The notes: a model not told the origin generated them from the letters alone. A stretch of DNA of 32,398 nucleotides from an uncultured Trueperaceae bacterium (GCA_937907415.1 CALCHY010000091.1:1-32398); one strand, 5' to 3'; shown: positions 7,420-15,947, counted from the first letter of the stretch. Program-made: numbers and translations.

Positions 7420-8320
7420 CGCGTTCCTGGGCATAGATGCCGGCGGCTCGAGCACCAGGTGGCTGTTGGTCGATGAAGCGGGCACCGAACTGGCGCGTGG
7501 CGCGGGCGGCCCGCTCTCCGCCATCCAACTCCGCACAGAAGAGCGCAGCGCCGCCCTGCAACGACTGGAGGAGCTCGCTAGCCGCGCCGCCGCGATCGGC
7601 CCAAGGCCACAGAGGGTCGTGGCGGGAATCACGGGGCTCGAGCCGGACTCGCCTGACGCCGAGTTGCTTGCCTCCACCATCGCCGCCAGCCTCGCACTGC
7701 CGCCTGCGGCCGTACGCGTCATGCCTGACGTTCACACCGCCTACCTCGCGGCCTTCCAGCCGGGCGCTGGCATACTGATCTACGCCGGAACAGGCAGCAT
7801 CGGCTTCCACCTAGCAAGAAACGGCCAAGCCGTACGCGTAGGCGGCCACGGTTACCTCATCGACGATGGCGGCGGCGGTTACTGGATCGGGCGCGAGGCC
7901 CTCAAGCGCGTGCTGCGCCGCGCAGATGAGCAGGGCGCCCCGCCAGGCGGAGCGTTAGCCAACGGCATCTACGCTGCTCTCGGGGGTAACGATTGGGCCA
8001 CCGTCCGTCGCGAGGTCTACGCGGGAGGAAGGGCGCGCGTGGCCGCCCTCACTCCGCTCGTGGCGCTCGCTGCCGCGCGCGGCGACGCCGACGCCGCCGC
8101 CGTGCTAGCCGCAGCCGGCGCGGAACTAGCGCGCCTAGCGCGCGTCGTCAGCGGCCGGCTCGGGGTGGTCCTGCCGGTCGTGTTGGCAGGCGGCGTGGCC
8201 CGCTGCGGCGCCCCGCTGACGTCGGCCCTGGCCGCGGCCCTGCCGTCAGGAACGCACTTCAGCGTCACCACGCGCGAGCCGGTGGAGGCCGCAGCCGAAC
8301 TGGCGCGCGCCAAGGAGTAG
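7412..8320 (+). CDS. BadF/BadG/BcrA/BcrD-type ATPase, probable N-acetylglucosamine kinase
   Basis: A 302-residue sugar kinase of the ASKHA fold. FLGIDAGGSSTRWLLVDEAG (residues 5-24) holds the phosphate-1 loop with D9; YAGTGSIG is the adenosine/phosphate-2 region and IDDGGGGYWIGREAL the GDEGSG-like segment found in GlcNAc kinases. It would phosphorylate free GlcNAc or a related amino sugar for recycling or uptake. GTG at 7412 overlaps the LysR stop by 8 bp without a strong ribosome site, so translation is probably coupled. Its stop lies two bases from the convergent thiI stop. Glucosamine or another hexose cannot be excluded as substrate. Confidence 0.85.
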   Translation: MADAFLGIDAGGSSTRWLLVDEAGTELARGAGGPLSAIQLRTEERSAALQRLEELASRAAAIGPRPQRVVAGITGLEPDSPDAELLASTIAASLALPPAAVRVMPDVHTAYLAAFQPGAGILIYAGTGSIGFHLARNGQAVRVGGHGYLIDDGGGGYWIGREALKRVLRRADEQGAPPGGALANGIYAALGGNDWATVRREVYAGGRARVAALTPLVALAAARGDADAAAVLAAAGAELARLARVVSGRLGVVLPVVLAGGVARCGAPLTSALAAALPSGTHFSVTTREPVEAAAELARAKE

Positions 8321-8322
8321 GG

Positions 8323-9960
8323 CTACGCTGGCGCGGCCTCACCGCGGTCGGTCGCGGCCAGGTACTGCCGCAGGCCGCCCTCACCGCCAACGAAGCTGAA
8401 AGCGCGCAGCCCCGCCTCACGCAGGCGCTCCGCCACGTAGCTGCTGCGCTGCCCGAACGGACAGAACGCCACGTAAACCCTCTCGGCGTCCAGCGCCCCA
8501 ACGTTCCCCAGGTCAGATGGTGGCGCCATGACCTCCGGCCAGTCCGGTGCCCACGTGCGCATGGCGGCGTCGCGGCAGTCGAGGAGCACGGCGCCGGCTG
8601 GCAGCGCGTTCACCCTGAGGCCGTCGCCCGCGCCAGCCGCTGGGGCAACGAGCACGCCTTCACCCTCCCGCATGGCGCGCAGCGGTATCCGAGACACGCC
8701 TAGCGCCACCGGCGCGATGGCGGCGGCCAGCGCGGCGTCGTCCATGCCCTGCTCTTGCCGCTCGAGGTGCGCAGCGCGGCTCGAAGTCGCTGGGCGCACG
8801 GGCGTGATGTTGCACTCCTCGACGGCCTTCGCAGAGAGTTCGGCGGTACCGATGCGCTCGGCTAACGCGATGATCTCCGACTTGTCGTACGCCACGAGAG
8901 GCCGCAGCACCGGTCGCCGCGCGGCAGCGTCGATGGCGCGCAGGTTCGAGAGCGTCTGCGACGACACTTGACCGATGGCCTCGCCGGTCACGAGCGCGTC
9001 GACGCGCCGCCGTGACACGCGCCTGCCGCGTTCGCGAGGGGCGCCCTCGCCAGGACCAGGGCCCGTGACCGCGTACTCCTCGAGCGCGTCCGCCACGGCG
9101 TCGGCCGCCTTCACCATCAGGCGCTTCAGGCCGACCTGCCACAAGTTCGACTCGAGGTTGCCGCGTAGCTCGCCCATCGCCGGTCTGAGGTCTATGACGT
9201 GAGCTTCAGGCCGCGAACCGGCGCCCCAGGTGTCCGAGAGGAGCTTGGCGACGCGCAACGCCAGCCGCTCAGATTCGAGGTCGCCCAGCCGGAAGTGCAC
9301 GAAGTCGACCTCCACGCCGCGGCGCATGAGCGACCACGCCGCCACGATCGAGTCGAAACCGCCGGAGAGGAGCGCAAGGGCGTGTCCTGCGGTGCCAAGG
9401 GGTAGGCCGCCCGCACCCTTGTGGCGTTGGCTAAGGAAGAGGGCGCGGCGCTCGTCAACCTCGATCTCCACGGTGACCTCAGGGTGCTTGAGGTCGACCT
9501 TGGCGCCGGGGTTGAGGGCGGCGCCCAGCTTGCGCTCGACGTCCATCGAGCTGAAGCCGTGGCGCCCCATGCGCTTGCAACGCACGGCGTAGGTCTTCCC
9601 CTGCACGCGGTCAGCGTAGAGCTCGCGGCCAAGCGCCACCATGGACTCGAGGTCAGGCGCGGTCTCGTCCTCGACGAACGAGAAGGTGCCGATGCCGAAC
9701 ACGCGCGCGAGCGTCCGCGTGGCGAGGTCCTGGTCCGGTACGCCGTCCGCCCCGCCGGCGGCGGGGCCCGCGCCGATCTGCGCCATCACGCGGTTGCCGC
9801 GCACGAACACGCGCGCCTCGAAACCGGAGCGCTGCAGGGCGTCCTTGGCGGCGAGCCGCAGCTTGCGCATGAAAGTAGCGCGGGTCGTGCGCGCCTTGAT
9901 GGTCACTTCCGCCGTCGGGCGGATGGTTACGAACAGTGTGTGCTGGCCGCTATCGCTCAT
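8323..9960 (-). CDS. thiI: tRNA uracil 4-sulfurtransferase ThiI with C-terminal rhodanese domain
   Basis: A 545-residue cytosolic enzyme that makes 4-thiouridine in tRNA and can pass sulfur to thiamine thiazole synthesis. In order: an N-terminal ferredoxin-like/THUMP region (KARTTRATFMRKL near 22-34), the PP-loop SGGFDS (199-204), the family signature TGEAIGQVSSQTL (325-337), the resolving cysteine C383 in EECNITPVRP, and a rhodanese domain with C500 in AFCPFGQRS. Residues 300-321 form a Gly/Arg-rich insert just before the signature, which I do not expect in the family. ATG at 9960 has GAGAG upstream and fits the family start; the frame back to 10116 gives an unlikely extension. It stands alone and is convergent with the kinase. 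Confidence 0.92.
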   Translation of the reverse strand: MSDSGQHTLFVTIRPTAEVTIKARTTRATFMRKLRLAAKDALQRSGFEARVFVRGNRVMAQIGAGPAAGGADGVPDQDLATRTLARVFGIGTFSFVEDETAPDLESMVALGRELYADRVQGKTYAVRCKRMGRHGFSSMDVERKLGAALNPGAKVDLKHPEVTVEIEVDERRALFLSQRHKGAGGLPLGTAGHALALLSGGFDSIVAAWSLMRRGVEVDFVHFRLGDLESERLALRVAKLLSDTWGAGSRPEAHVIDLRPAMGELRGNLESNLWQVGLKRLMVKAADAVADALEEYAVTGPGPGEGAPRERGRRVSRRRVDALVTGEAIGQVSSQTLSNLRAIDAAARRPVLRPLVAYDKSEIIALAERIGTAELSAKAVEECNITPVRPATSSRAAHLERQEQGMDDAALAAAIAPVALGVSRIPLRAMREGEGVLVAPAAGAGDGLRVNALPAGAVLLDCRDAAMRTWAPDWPEVMAPPSDLGNVGALDAERVYVAFCPFGQRSSYVAERLREAGLRAFSFVGGEGGLRQYLAATDRGEAAPA

Positions 9961-10075
9961 GTCATCTCTCAAACCGGCGCCCCTGGCGCACTGACAAGCG
10001 CCGCCGCCTGCCCTAGGGTAGCCGCCAACGACCGTCAGCGGTTGTCTTCGGTGGTTGAGACCATGGTGGAGCCCT

Positions 10076-10132
10076 GAAAGAAAGAGCCGCGCGGTCTCGT
10101 CGGTTCCCCCGAACACTGACTCATCCGCGCGG
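10076..10132 (-). terminator. Possible terminator or structured leader between anmK and thiI
   Basis: CCGCGCGG occurs at 10087-10094 and 10125-10132; being self-complementary, the copies can pair as an 8-bp stem. A small GTTC-CCCC-GAAC hairpin sits inside. Read on the minus strand, the outer stem is followed by the pyrimidine tract CTCTTTCTTTC (10086-10076), a terminator-like layout about 80-130 bases after the anmK stop. It could instead be part of a thiI leader. The rest of 9961-10209 shows no gene. Confidence 0.4.
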
Positions 10133-10209
10133 TTGGAGACATACTCACATGCCCTTGCGACAGTTAGCGTCGTACTAGTTTGACCTGGTACAACGATTGG
10201 ACCGGCGCG

Positions 10210-11373
10210 CTAGCGCCCGCTCCACGGCCGAGCCACCTTGCCAGCCACCACCGGCCACCGCGCGCCCGTCGCAGACGGCAAAACATTAGGTTCGCCATGC
10301 ACCGCCAAGTAGCCCATGACGGCCATCGCGAGGGTCTCGCGATCCTTGTCGTCATACCCGAGTTCCGCGAAGGAACGCACCGGAACGCCTAGCTCCCGCG
10401 CCAGTCCCCCCAACAGGGCGGGGTTGCGCGCGCCGCCGCCAGCCACGAGCACCTCATCTATGCCGAGTGGCCGCAGTTCCGCCTCCACCGCCGCCACGAG
10501 GCTCCGCACGCTGTACGCGGCGAGGGTCGCCATGAGGGTCGGCAGCGCGGGCGCCGCTCCGGACCAACCGCGCTCGAGCGCGGCGTCGAGGTAGAAGAGC
10601 TCGCGCCCAGTCGTCTTGGGTGGCGAGAGCTGCAGGTACGGTTCCGCAAGTAGAAGCTCAAGGGCCCCCTCGTCGACGACGCCCGAGAGCGCCACCTGGC
10701 CGCCAGCGTCGTATGGCCGCCCGGCGAACCTCGTCATGGCCTCGTCCATCAGGCAGTTGCTCGGCCCGGTGTCGAAGGCGATAACGCCGTTAGGGTCGCC
10801 GTTGGCTGGCAGGTAGGTCACGTTCGCGATGCCGCCGAGGTTGACCACCACGCGCGCCACACCTGGCGCGGCATAGAGCTGCGAGTCCGGGAAGCTAACG
10901 AGCGGCGCGCCTTGGCCACCGGCAGCTAGGTCGGACTGGCGGAAGTCGGAGACGGTCGCCACCTTGCAGCACTCGGTGACGACGGTGGCCTCACCCAACT
11001 GCAAGGTGCTCTTGACGCGCCAGCCGCGCGCTTCGTCTGCACGGGGAATGTGATAGACGGTCTGCCCGGACAAGGCAACGAGGTCGAGAGCGTGCTCGGC
11101 CTGCGCGGCGGCCACCACCTCGGCGTAGAACTGCCCGACCTCCTGGTGCAACTCCGTGAGGAGAAGGACGTCAGAGGTAGCTGGCTTGAGCGCGAGGTGC
11201 AGGCGCCTCGAGAGTTCGGCTGGATAGTCGTGAACCGAGCGTCCGAGCACGCGCCAGGCGAGGCGGCCCGCAACGCGCTCGAGGCGGACCGTGACCGTGT
11301 CTACCCCGTCAAGCGAGGTGCCAGACATGAGGCCAAGCACCGTCGCGGCCGGCAGGTCGTGGAGGCCGCTCAC
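10210..11373 (-). CDS. anmK: Anhydro-N-acetylmuramic acid kinase
   Basis: A 387-residue cytosolic kinase that cleaves the 1,6-anhydro ring of anhydro-MurNAc and phosphorylates it to MurNAc-6-phosphate in peptidoglycan recycling. The signature GLMSGTSLDGVD lies at residues 14-25; FDTGPSNCLMDEAM holds the catalytic aspartate, and VNLGGIANVTYL and VAGGGARNPAL are further family blocks. Length is normal or slightly long. GTG at 11373 overlaps the serine hydrolase stop by 4 bp (GTGA), with GGAAG seven bases before it. The usual next enzyme, the MurQ etherase, is not in this window. Confidence 0.95.
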   Translation of the reverse strand: MSGLHDLPAATVLGLMSGTSLDGVDTVTVRLERVAGRLAWRVLGRSVHDYPAELSRRLHLALKPATSDVLLLTELHQEVGQFYAEVVAAAQAEHALDLVALSGQTVYHIPRADEARGWRVKSTLQLGEATVVTECCKVATVSDFRQSDLAAGGQGAPLVSFPDSQLYAAPGVARVVVNLGGIANVTYLPANGDPNGVIAFDTGPSNCLMDEAMTRFAGRPYDAGGQVALSGVVDEGALELLLAEPYLQLSPPKTTGRELFYLDAALERGWSGAAPALPTLMATLAAYSVRSLVAAVEAELRPLGIDEVLVAGGGARNPALLGGLARELGVPVRSFAELGYDDKDRETLAMAVMGYLAVHGEPNVLPSATGARWPVVAGKVARPWSGR

Positions 11374-12464
11374 GCGAAGGCTTCCGCGACCGCTACGTGC
11401 ACGGCCCGCCGCAGGCGCACGATGCCGTCCGCCGACCCGCGCCGTGGGTGCACCCGGTTAGTCAGCAGCGTCGCGACGCAACCCAGCTCGGGGTCGATCA
11501 CGATGCTCGTGCCAGTGAAACCCGTGTGCCCGAAGGCGCTTGGCGTGAAGCCGCCACCGAACGGCCACCCTTCGGCCGCGAGGCGCCAGAGGACGCCGCG
11601 CCGCACCCCCTCGCCGTCAGACAAGTCGGTCACGGCGTAGCGCATGGTCTCCGGACCAGCGAACGGTCCGGAGAAACGCAGCCACGCCTGCCCGTAACTC
11701 GTGAGGTCTGCCGCCGTGCCGAACAGGCCCGCGTGACCGGAGACGCCCTCCATGGCGTCCGCGTTCTCGTCGTGCACGCGGCCAACGAGCAGGCCGCGCA
11801 GGCCGTCATCCTCGGTGGCGGCTACGCCAGCGCCCTCGCCGAGCGGGCCGAAGCGCGTTGCGTTCATGCCAAGCGGCGCGTAGACGTGCGTGCACACGAA
11901 GTCGTCGAGGCGCATGCCTGCCGCGCGTTCGATGATGGCCGTGAGCACGATGACGCCGAGATCGGAGTAGACGTTCAAGCCCCTCTCTTCGCACAGACTC
12001 GACTGCAGCACGTTGGCGAGCACCATCTCGCGACCACGCACCGTAGCGAAGAGCGGACGCCAAGCGGCCAGGCCGGAACGGTGGAGGACGAGGTCGGCCA
12101 CGGTCACGCCGCCGAGGGACGGCTCCTGCATCCAGCCTGCGTTACTGAAGAAGCGGTCGACGCGGTCGCTGTAGCGCACCGCGCCGTTGTCTATCAAGTG
12201 GAGCAGGGCCGGTAGGCAGGCCGTGACCTTGGTGAGGGACGCGAGGTCGTACGCGGTGCCCGGCTCCACGGCGGCACCCCCGTAACCCTCTGCGCCTACG
12301 GCCACCACGGCACCTATCCCGGCTGGCCCCGCCACCTGCAGCACGGCGCCGGGCGTTACGCGCGCGGCGACCGCCGCCTCGAGCAGAGGGGTGGCTGCGG
12401 CCACGGCGCGGGCCGCGGCCTGCGCCTCGGGTGCGAACGCGTCATCAGTCGAGCTTGCTGGCAT
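11370..12464 (-). CDS. Serine hydrolase, class C beta-lactamase/YbbE-like
   Basis: A 364-residue penicillin-binding-protein fold enzyme. Motifs are SLTK (S76 nucleophile, K79), YSD in place of the usual YxN, and HTG in place of KTG, a combination typical of YbbE-like hydrolases found beside cell-wall recycling genes. Translational coupling to anmK supports action on muropeptides or amino-sugar esters. ATG at 12464 has GGGGTGAT ten bases upstream; starts at 12484 and 12587 are possible but add unlikely sequence. I see no clear signal peptide from the 12464 start, so cytosolic or atypical export remains open. The substrate cannot be read from the sequence. Confidence 0.82.
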   Translation of the reverse strand: MPASSTDDAFAPEAQAAARAVAAATPLLEAAVAARVTPGAVLQVAGPAGIGAVVAVGAEGYGGAAVEPGTAYDLASLTKVTACLPALLHLIDNGAVRYSDRVDRFFSNAGWMQEPSLGGVTVADLVLHRSGLAAWRPLFATVRGREMVLANVLQSSLCEERGLNVYSDLGVIVLTAIIERAAGMRLDDFVCTHVYAPLGMNATRFGPLGEGAGVAATEDDGLRGLLVGRVHDENADAMEGVSGHAGLFGTAADLTSYGQAWLRFSGPFAGPETMRYAVTDLSDGEGVRRGVLWRLAAEGWPFGGGFTPSAFGHTGFTGTSIVIDPELGCVATLLTNRVHPRRGSADGIVRLRRAVHVAVAEAFA

Positions 12465-12481
12465 GCGGCAGGCTATCACCC

Positions 12482-12524
12482 CATGCATTACTGGTCTAGC
12501 AATGGTACGGTACAGAGAAACTAC
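12482..12524. promoter_or_regulatory. Divergent promoter region between the hydrolase-anmK pair and the ABC importer
   Basis: This is the AT-richest part of the 137-bp gap and holds GGTACGGTAC, with an odd palindrome GTAC-G-GTAC near 12504-12512. Weak plus-strand boxes are TTACTG and, 17 bases on, TACAGA. On the minus strand AGTAAT is a weak -10. Position and base composition are the main support; exact boxes are uncertain. Confidence 0.4.
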
Positions 12525-12601
12525 AACGGCGCGCGCCCCCACCAGGGCGCAGCCATAGGCTTCCGGGGAGAGCCCGCGAGCGCCCAAGGAAGGATTCGCA
12601 C

Positions 12602-14101
12602 ATGAGCAGAACGAAACTCCTCCTCATCGCGTTCGCCGCACTACTCGGCATAGCCTTCGCTCAACAAGGCCGCGTCGAGCTAGCCGTCGATCAGGCGCCG
12701 GTCGGCCTCGACCCGCACATCGTCACGGCCTTCTCCTCCTTCGCCGTCATCGGCCAGGTTTACGACGGCCTGCTGGAGGCCAACGCGGACCTCGGCCTCG
12801 ACCCCGCCCTCGCGACGAGCTGGACCGTCTCGCCAGACGGCCTCACCTACGTGTTCCAGTTGCGTGACGGCGTCAAGTTCCACAACGGCCGCCTCATGAC
12901 GGCGGACGACGTCGTCTACTCGTACGACCGCATCATGAACCCGGACACGGGCTCACCGCAGGCCAGCCGCTTCACCGAAGTCGACTCCGTCGTGGCTAGC
13001 GGCCCACTAGAGGTGACCTTCACCCTCAAGGTGGCGTTCGCGCCGTTCCTAGCGAACCTCACCAACTTGACGGTCGTCCCGCAGGAGGTCGTCGAAGCCA
13101 ACGGCGGAAGCCTGCAGCAGGTCGCCGTCGGCACCGGGCCGTTCATGCTCAAAGAGATCGTCCCTGACACCTACGTCCTGCTCGTCGCCAACCCCGACTA
13201 CTACCGCCCGGGCGAACCGAAGGTCGCCGAGCTGCGCTACAACGTGGTGCCCGAGGCGTCGACGCGCGCGGCCGGCATGCGCAACGGCACGTACCACATC
13301 ATCCCCGACGTCGACCCGGCCACCGCCGAGACCCTGAAGGGCGCACGGGGCGTGACGCTCATGGGCGTCCAGGACCTCGCGTACACCCTGCTCGGCTTCA
13401 ACGTCAGCCGCGCGCCGTTCAACGACCCGCTAGTGCGCGAGGCCATCAACTACGCCATCGACCGCGAGGAACTGATCGACGCCGTCTACTTCGGTAACGC
13501 CGTCGAGGGCGGGCCCCTTAGCCCAGGCCTCGTCCAGTGGGCGACCCCCGTCTCCAACTTCCCTTGCTACGCCAGCAACCCGGACAAGGCGCGCGAACTC
13601 CTCGCCAAGGCTGGTTACCCGAACGGCTTCGACGCCGGCCTCCTCACGTTCGGCACCATCCAGGTCGTGTCGGACGCGGCCCAGGTCCTGCAAGCGCAAC
13701 TAGCAGAGGTCGGCGTCCGCCTCGCCATCAACGTCGCCGAGTTCGGCGCGTTCGTGCAGGCGTGGCGCAACTCCGACTTCGACACCTTCGTGAGCCTCAA
13801 CGGCGGCGCCACCGATCCGGATGGCTACCTCTACCGCACGTTCGTGACGGGCGGCTCCACCAACGTCTACAAGTTCTCCGACCCCGCCGTCGACGAGCTC
13901 CTGCAGCTCGGCCGCACCACCACCGACCGCACCGAGCGCGTCAACATCTACGACCACCTGCAGAAGCGCCTCGCATGCAACGGCCCCATCGCTCACGTGG
14001 CGTACGGCACGCTCTTCAGCGCCGTATCCGACCAGGTCACGGGCTTCAAGCAGCTCCCGACTCGCGGCCTGCGCTACCTGCGCGAGGTCGAACTGCACTG
14101 A
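12602..14101 (+). CDS. Extracellular solute-binding protein, family 5 (peptide/oligopeptide type)
   Basis: A 499-residue exported binding protein of an ABC importer. Residues 1-20 are a Sec signal peptide ending AFA before QQG; there is no lipobox cysteine. Family-5 blocks are LDPHIV, VYDGLLEAN, the FQLRDGVKFHNG strand, DDVVYSYDR, VGTGPF and PLVREAINYAIDR. Family members bind di- and oligopeptides, glutathione, muropeptides or sugars. Divergence from the hydrolase-anmK pair suggests cell-wall peptides here, which is inference. ATG at 12602 has AAGGAAGG about eight bases upstream. Two permease genes follow directly. Confidence 0.92.
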   Translation: MSRTKLLLIAFAALLGIAFAQQGRVELAVDQAPVGLDPHIVTAFSSFAVIGQVYDGLLEANADLGLDPALATSWTVSPDGLTYVFQLRDGVKFHNGRLMTADDVVYSYDRIMNPDTGSPQASRFTEVDSVVASGPLEVTFTLKVAFAPFLANLTNLTVVPQEVVEANGGSLQQVAVGTGPFMLKEIVPDTYVLLVANPDYYRPGEPKVAELRYNVVPEASTRAAGMRNGTYHIIPDVDPATAETLKGARGVTLMGVQDLAYTLLGFNVSRAPFNDPLVREAINYAIDREELIDAVYFGNAVEGGPLSPGLVQWATPVSNFPCYASNPDKARELLAKAGYPNGFDAGLLTFGTIQVVSDAAQVLQAQLAEVGVRLAINVAEFGAFVQAWRNSDFDTFVSLNGGATDPDGYLYRTFVTGGSTNVYKFSDPAVDELLQLGRTTTDRTERVNIYDHLQKRLACNGPIAHVAYGTLFSAVSDQVTGFKQLPTRGLRYLREVELH

Positions 14102-14112
14102 AACCCTGAGCC

Positions 14113-15063
14113 TTGTTCCAGTACCTCGTAAGGCGCCTACTCGACTTGGTGGTCGTGCTCTTCGGAGTGTCGCTGCTAGTGTTCGCGATGGTGCGGTTCA
14201 TACCCGGTGACGCCGTCGCCATCATGCTTGGCGCCAACACCGACATCACGCCCGACCGCGTGGAGGCGTTGCGGCGCCAGATCGGCCTCGACCTCCCCGT
14301 GTACGAGCAGTACTGGAACTGGCTGAAGGCGGCGCTGCGAGGCGACCTCGGCACGAGCATCTGGACCGGCACCCCCGTCCTGCAGGAGATAACCGCGCGG
14401 CTGCCCGCCACCTTCGAGATCACGTTCCTCGCGCTCGTCCTCGCTATCGTCCTCTCGTTCCCGCTCGGCGTCCTCGCCGCGCGGGCGAGAGGCACTAGCG
14501 GGGACGTGCTCGTGAGGGTCCTCACCATCATCGGCCTCACCCTGCCGTCCTTCTGGGTCGGCGTGCTGTTCCTCTATTTCTTCAGCCTCTACCTACCGTG
14601 GTGGCCGGCTATCGGCTACGTGCCGTTCACCACCGACCCGCTCGGTAACCTGGCGCGCGTGGCGCTCCCGACCGTTGCCGTGAGCTTGCCGATGGTGGCC
14701 GGCCTGACCCGCATCTTGCGCTCCGGCCTCCTCGAGGTCCTATCTTCCGATTACGTACGCACCGCTCGCGCCAAGGGCGTCGGCGAGCGCGGCCTCTTCT
14801 ACAAGCACGCGTTGCGTAACGCCATGATCCCCGTCATCACCGTGGTTGGCGTGCAGCTCGGCTACCTCCTCTCAGGGGTCGTCGTCATCGAGCAGGTGTT
14901 CGCCATCCCCGGCATCGGCCGCCTCATGCTCGGCGCCATCAACGAACGCAACTACCCGCTCCTGCAGGGGGTAGTCCTGATCGTCACGGCCGTCTTCGTC
15001 GTCGTCAACCTACTCGTCGACCTGGCTTACGCCTGGATCGACCCGCGCGTGGAGTACTCATGA
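14113..15063 (+). CDS. ABC transporter permease, DppB/OppB type
   Basis: A 316-residue inner-membrane permease. The first helix (QYLVRRLLDLVVVLFG) and the block FIPGDAVAIMLG near residues 33-44 are typical DppB features. The EAA coupling loop is DYVRTARAKGVGER, followed by HALRNAMIPVI. The start is TTG at 14113, 11 bp after the binding-protein stop; it has only a weak ribosome site but gives the family N-terminus exactly. The next gene starts within its stop codon (ATGA). The protein forms the translocation pore with the DppC-type partner. Confidence 0.92.
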   Translation: MFQYLVRRLLDLVVVLFGVSLLVFAMVRFIPGDAVAIMLGANTDITPDRVEALRRQIGLDLPVYEQYWNWLKAALRGDLGTSIWTGTPVLQEITARLPATFEITFLALVLAIVLSFPLGVLAARARGTSGDVLVRVLTIIGLTLPSFWVGVLFLYFFSLYLPWWPAIGYVPFTTDPLGNLARVALPTVAVSLPMVAGLTRILRSGLLEVLSSDYVRTARAKGVGERGLFYKHALRNAMIPVITVVGVQLGYLLSGVVVIEQVFAIPGIGRLMLGAINERNYPLLQGVVLIVTAVFVVVNLLVDLAYAWIDPRVEYS

Positions 15064-15899
15064 GCGTGCGGCGCTTCTTCACCCGCCTGTGGCGCAACCG
15101 CGTTGGCTTCATCGGCTTCGTCATCGCCGCCATCGTGGTGCTCGCGGCTCTTACCGGCCCGTGGCTGGCGCCGTACGACCCCCTCGCGCAAGCCATCCGC
15201 GAGCGTTTCCAGGGCCCGAGCGTCAAGCACCTCCTCGGCACGGACAACTTCGGGCGCGACACCCTCTCGCGGATCCTGTACGGCTACCGCACCAGCGTGC
15301 TCGTCAGCCTTGGCGCGGTCGGCATCGCCACCATCGTCGGCGGGACGCTCGGACTGCTCGCCGCGTTCTGGGGCGGCTGGCGCGACCGCATCATCATGCG
15401 CGTCATGGACGTACTGCTCGCCTTCCCGATCATCTTGCTCGCCATCGGGGTGCTGGCCGTGCTCGGGCCAGGCGCCTTCAACACGGGGTTAGCGATCGGA
15501 CTCGTCTACACCCCGGTTTTCGCGCGCCTAGCGCGAGGGCCGGCTCTCACGGTGCTTAGTTGGGATTACGTCGCGGCGGCTCGAGCACTAGGCGGCGGGG
15601 CGGGCCGCGTTCTCGGCAAGCACGTTGCGCCCAACGTCATGGCGCCCATCCTCGTGCAGGTGACGCTGTCGCTCTCAACGGCGATCCTCGTAGAGGCGTC
15701 CCTCAGCTTCCTCGGGCTTGGCACCCAACCGCCGACGCCGTCGTTGGGCCTCATGCTCTCGGAGAGCCGCGGCACCATGCTGCTATCGCCGTGGGTGTCG
15801 GTGTTTTCTGGCGCGGCCATCTTGCTGGCGTCGTTCGGCTTCAACCTCTTCGGAGACGGCCTGCGCGACTTGCTCGACCCGACGTTGCGAGACGCCTAA
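15060..15899 (+). CDS. ABC transporter permease, DppC/OppC type
   Basis: A 279-residue inner-membrane permease, the partner of the preceding DppB-type protein. Markers are LAPYDPLAQ, LLGTDNFGRDTLSRIL, the EAA loop DYVAAARALGGG, and the C-terminal EASLSFLGLGTQPPTPSLG. The ATG overlaps the previous stop by 4 bp and has GGAG five bases upstream. No DppD or DppF ATPase follows: the next genes encode secreted proteins. The importer must therefore use ATPases encoded elsewhere. Confidence 0.93.
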   Translation: MSVRRFFTRLWRNRVGFIGFVIAAIVVLAALTGPWLAPYDPLAQAIRERFQGPSVKHLLGTDNFGRDTLSRILYGYRTSVLVSLGAVGIATIVGGTLGLLAAFWGGWRDRIIMRVMDVLLAFPIILLAIGVLAVLGPGAFNTGLAIGLVYTPVFARLARGPALTVLSWDYVAAARALGGGAGRVLGKHVAPNVMAPILVQVTLSLSTAILVEASLSFLGLGTQPPTPSLGLMLSESRGTMLLSPWVSVFSGAAILLASFGFNLFGDGLRDLLDPTLRDA

Positions 15900-15915
15900 G
15901 CGCAACTTGGAGCGG

Positions 15916-15947
15916 CGCAAGACTGAACCCGAGTGACAACTCTTGCG
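15916..15947 (+). terminator. Possible terminator of the ABC importer operon
   Basis: CGCAAGA (15916-15922) and TCTTGCG (15941-15947) form a perfect 7-bp inverted repeat with an 18-base loop, starting 17 bases after the permease stop. No T-run follows, so it may be factor-dependent or chance. Confidence 0.3.

Noticed and set aside
9961..10116. N-terminal extension of ThiI
   Set aside because: The added residues lack family similarity and the ATG at 9960 has a purine-rich site and the normal start.
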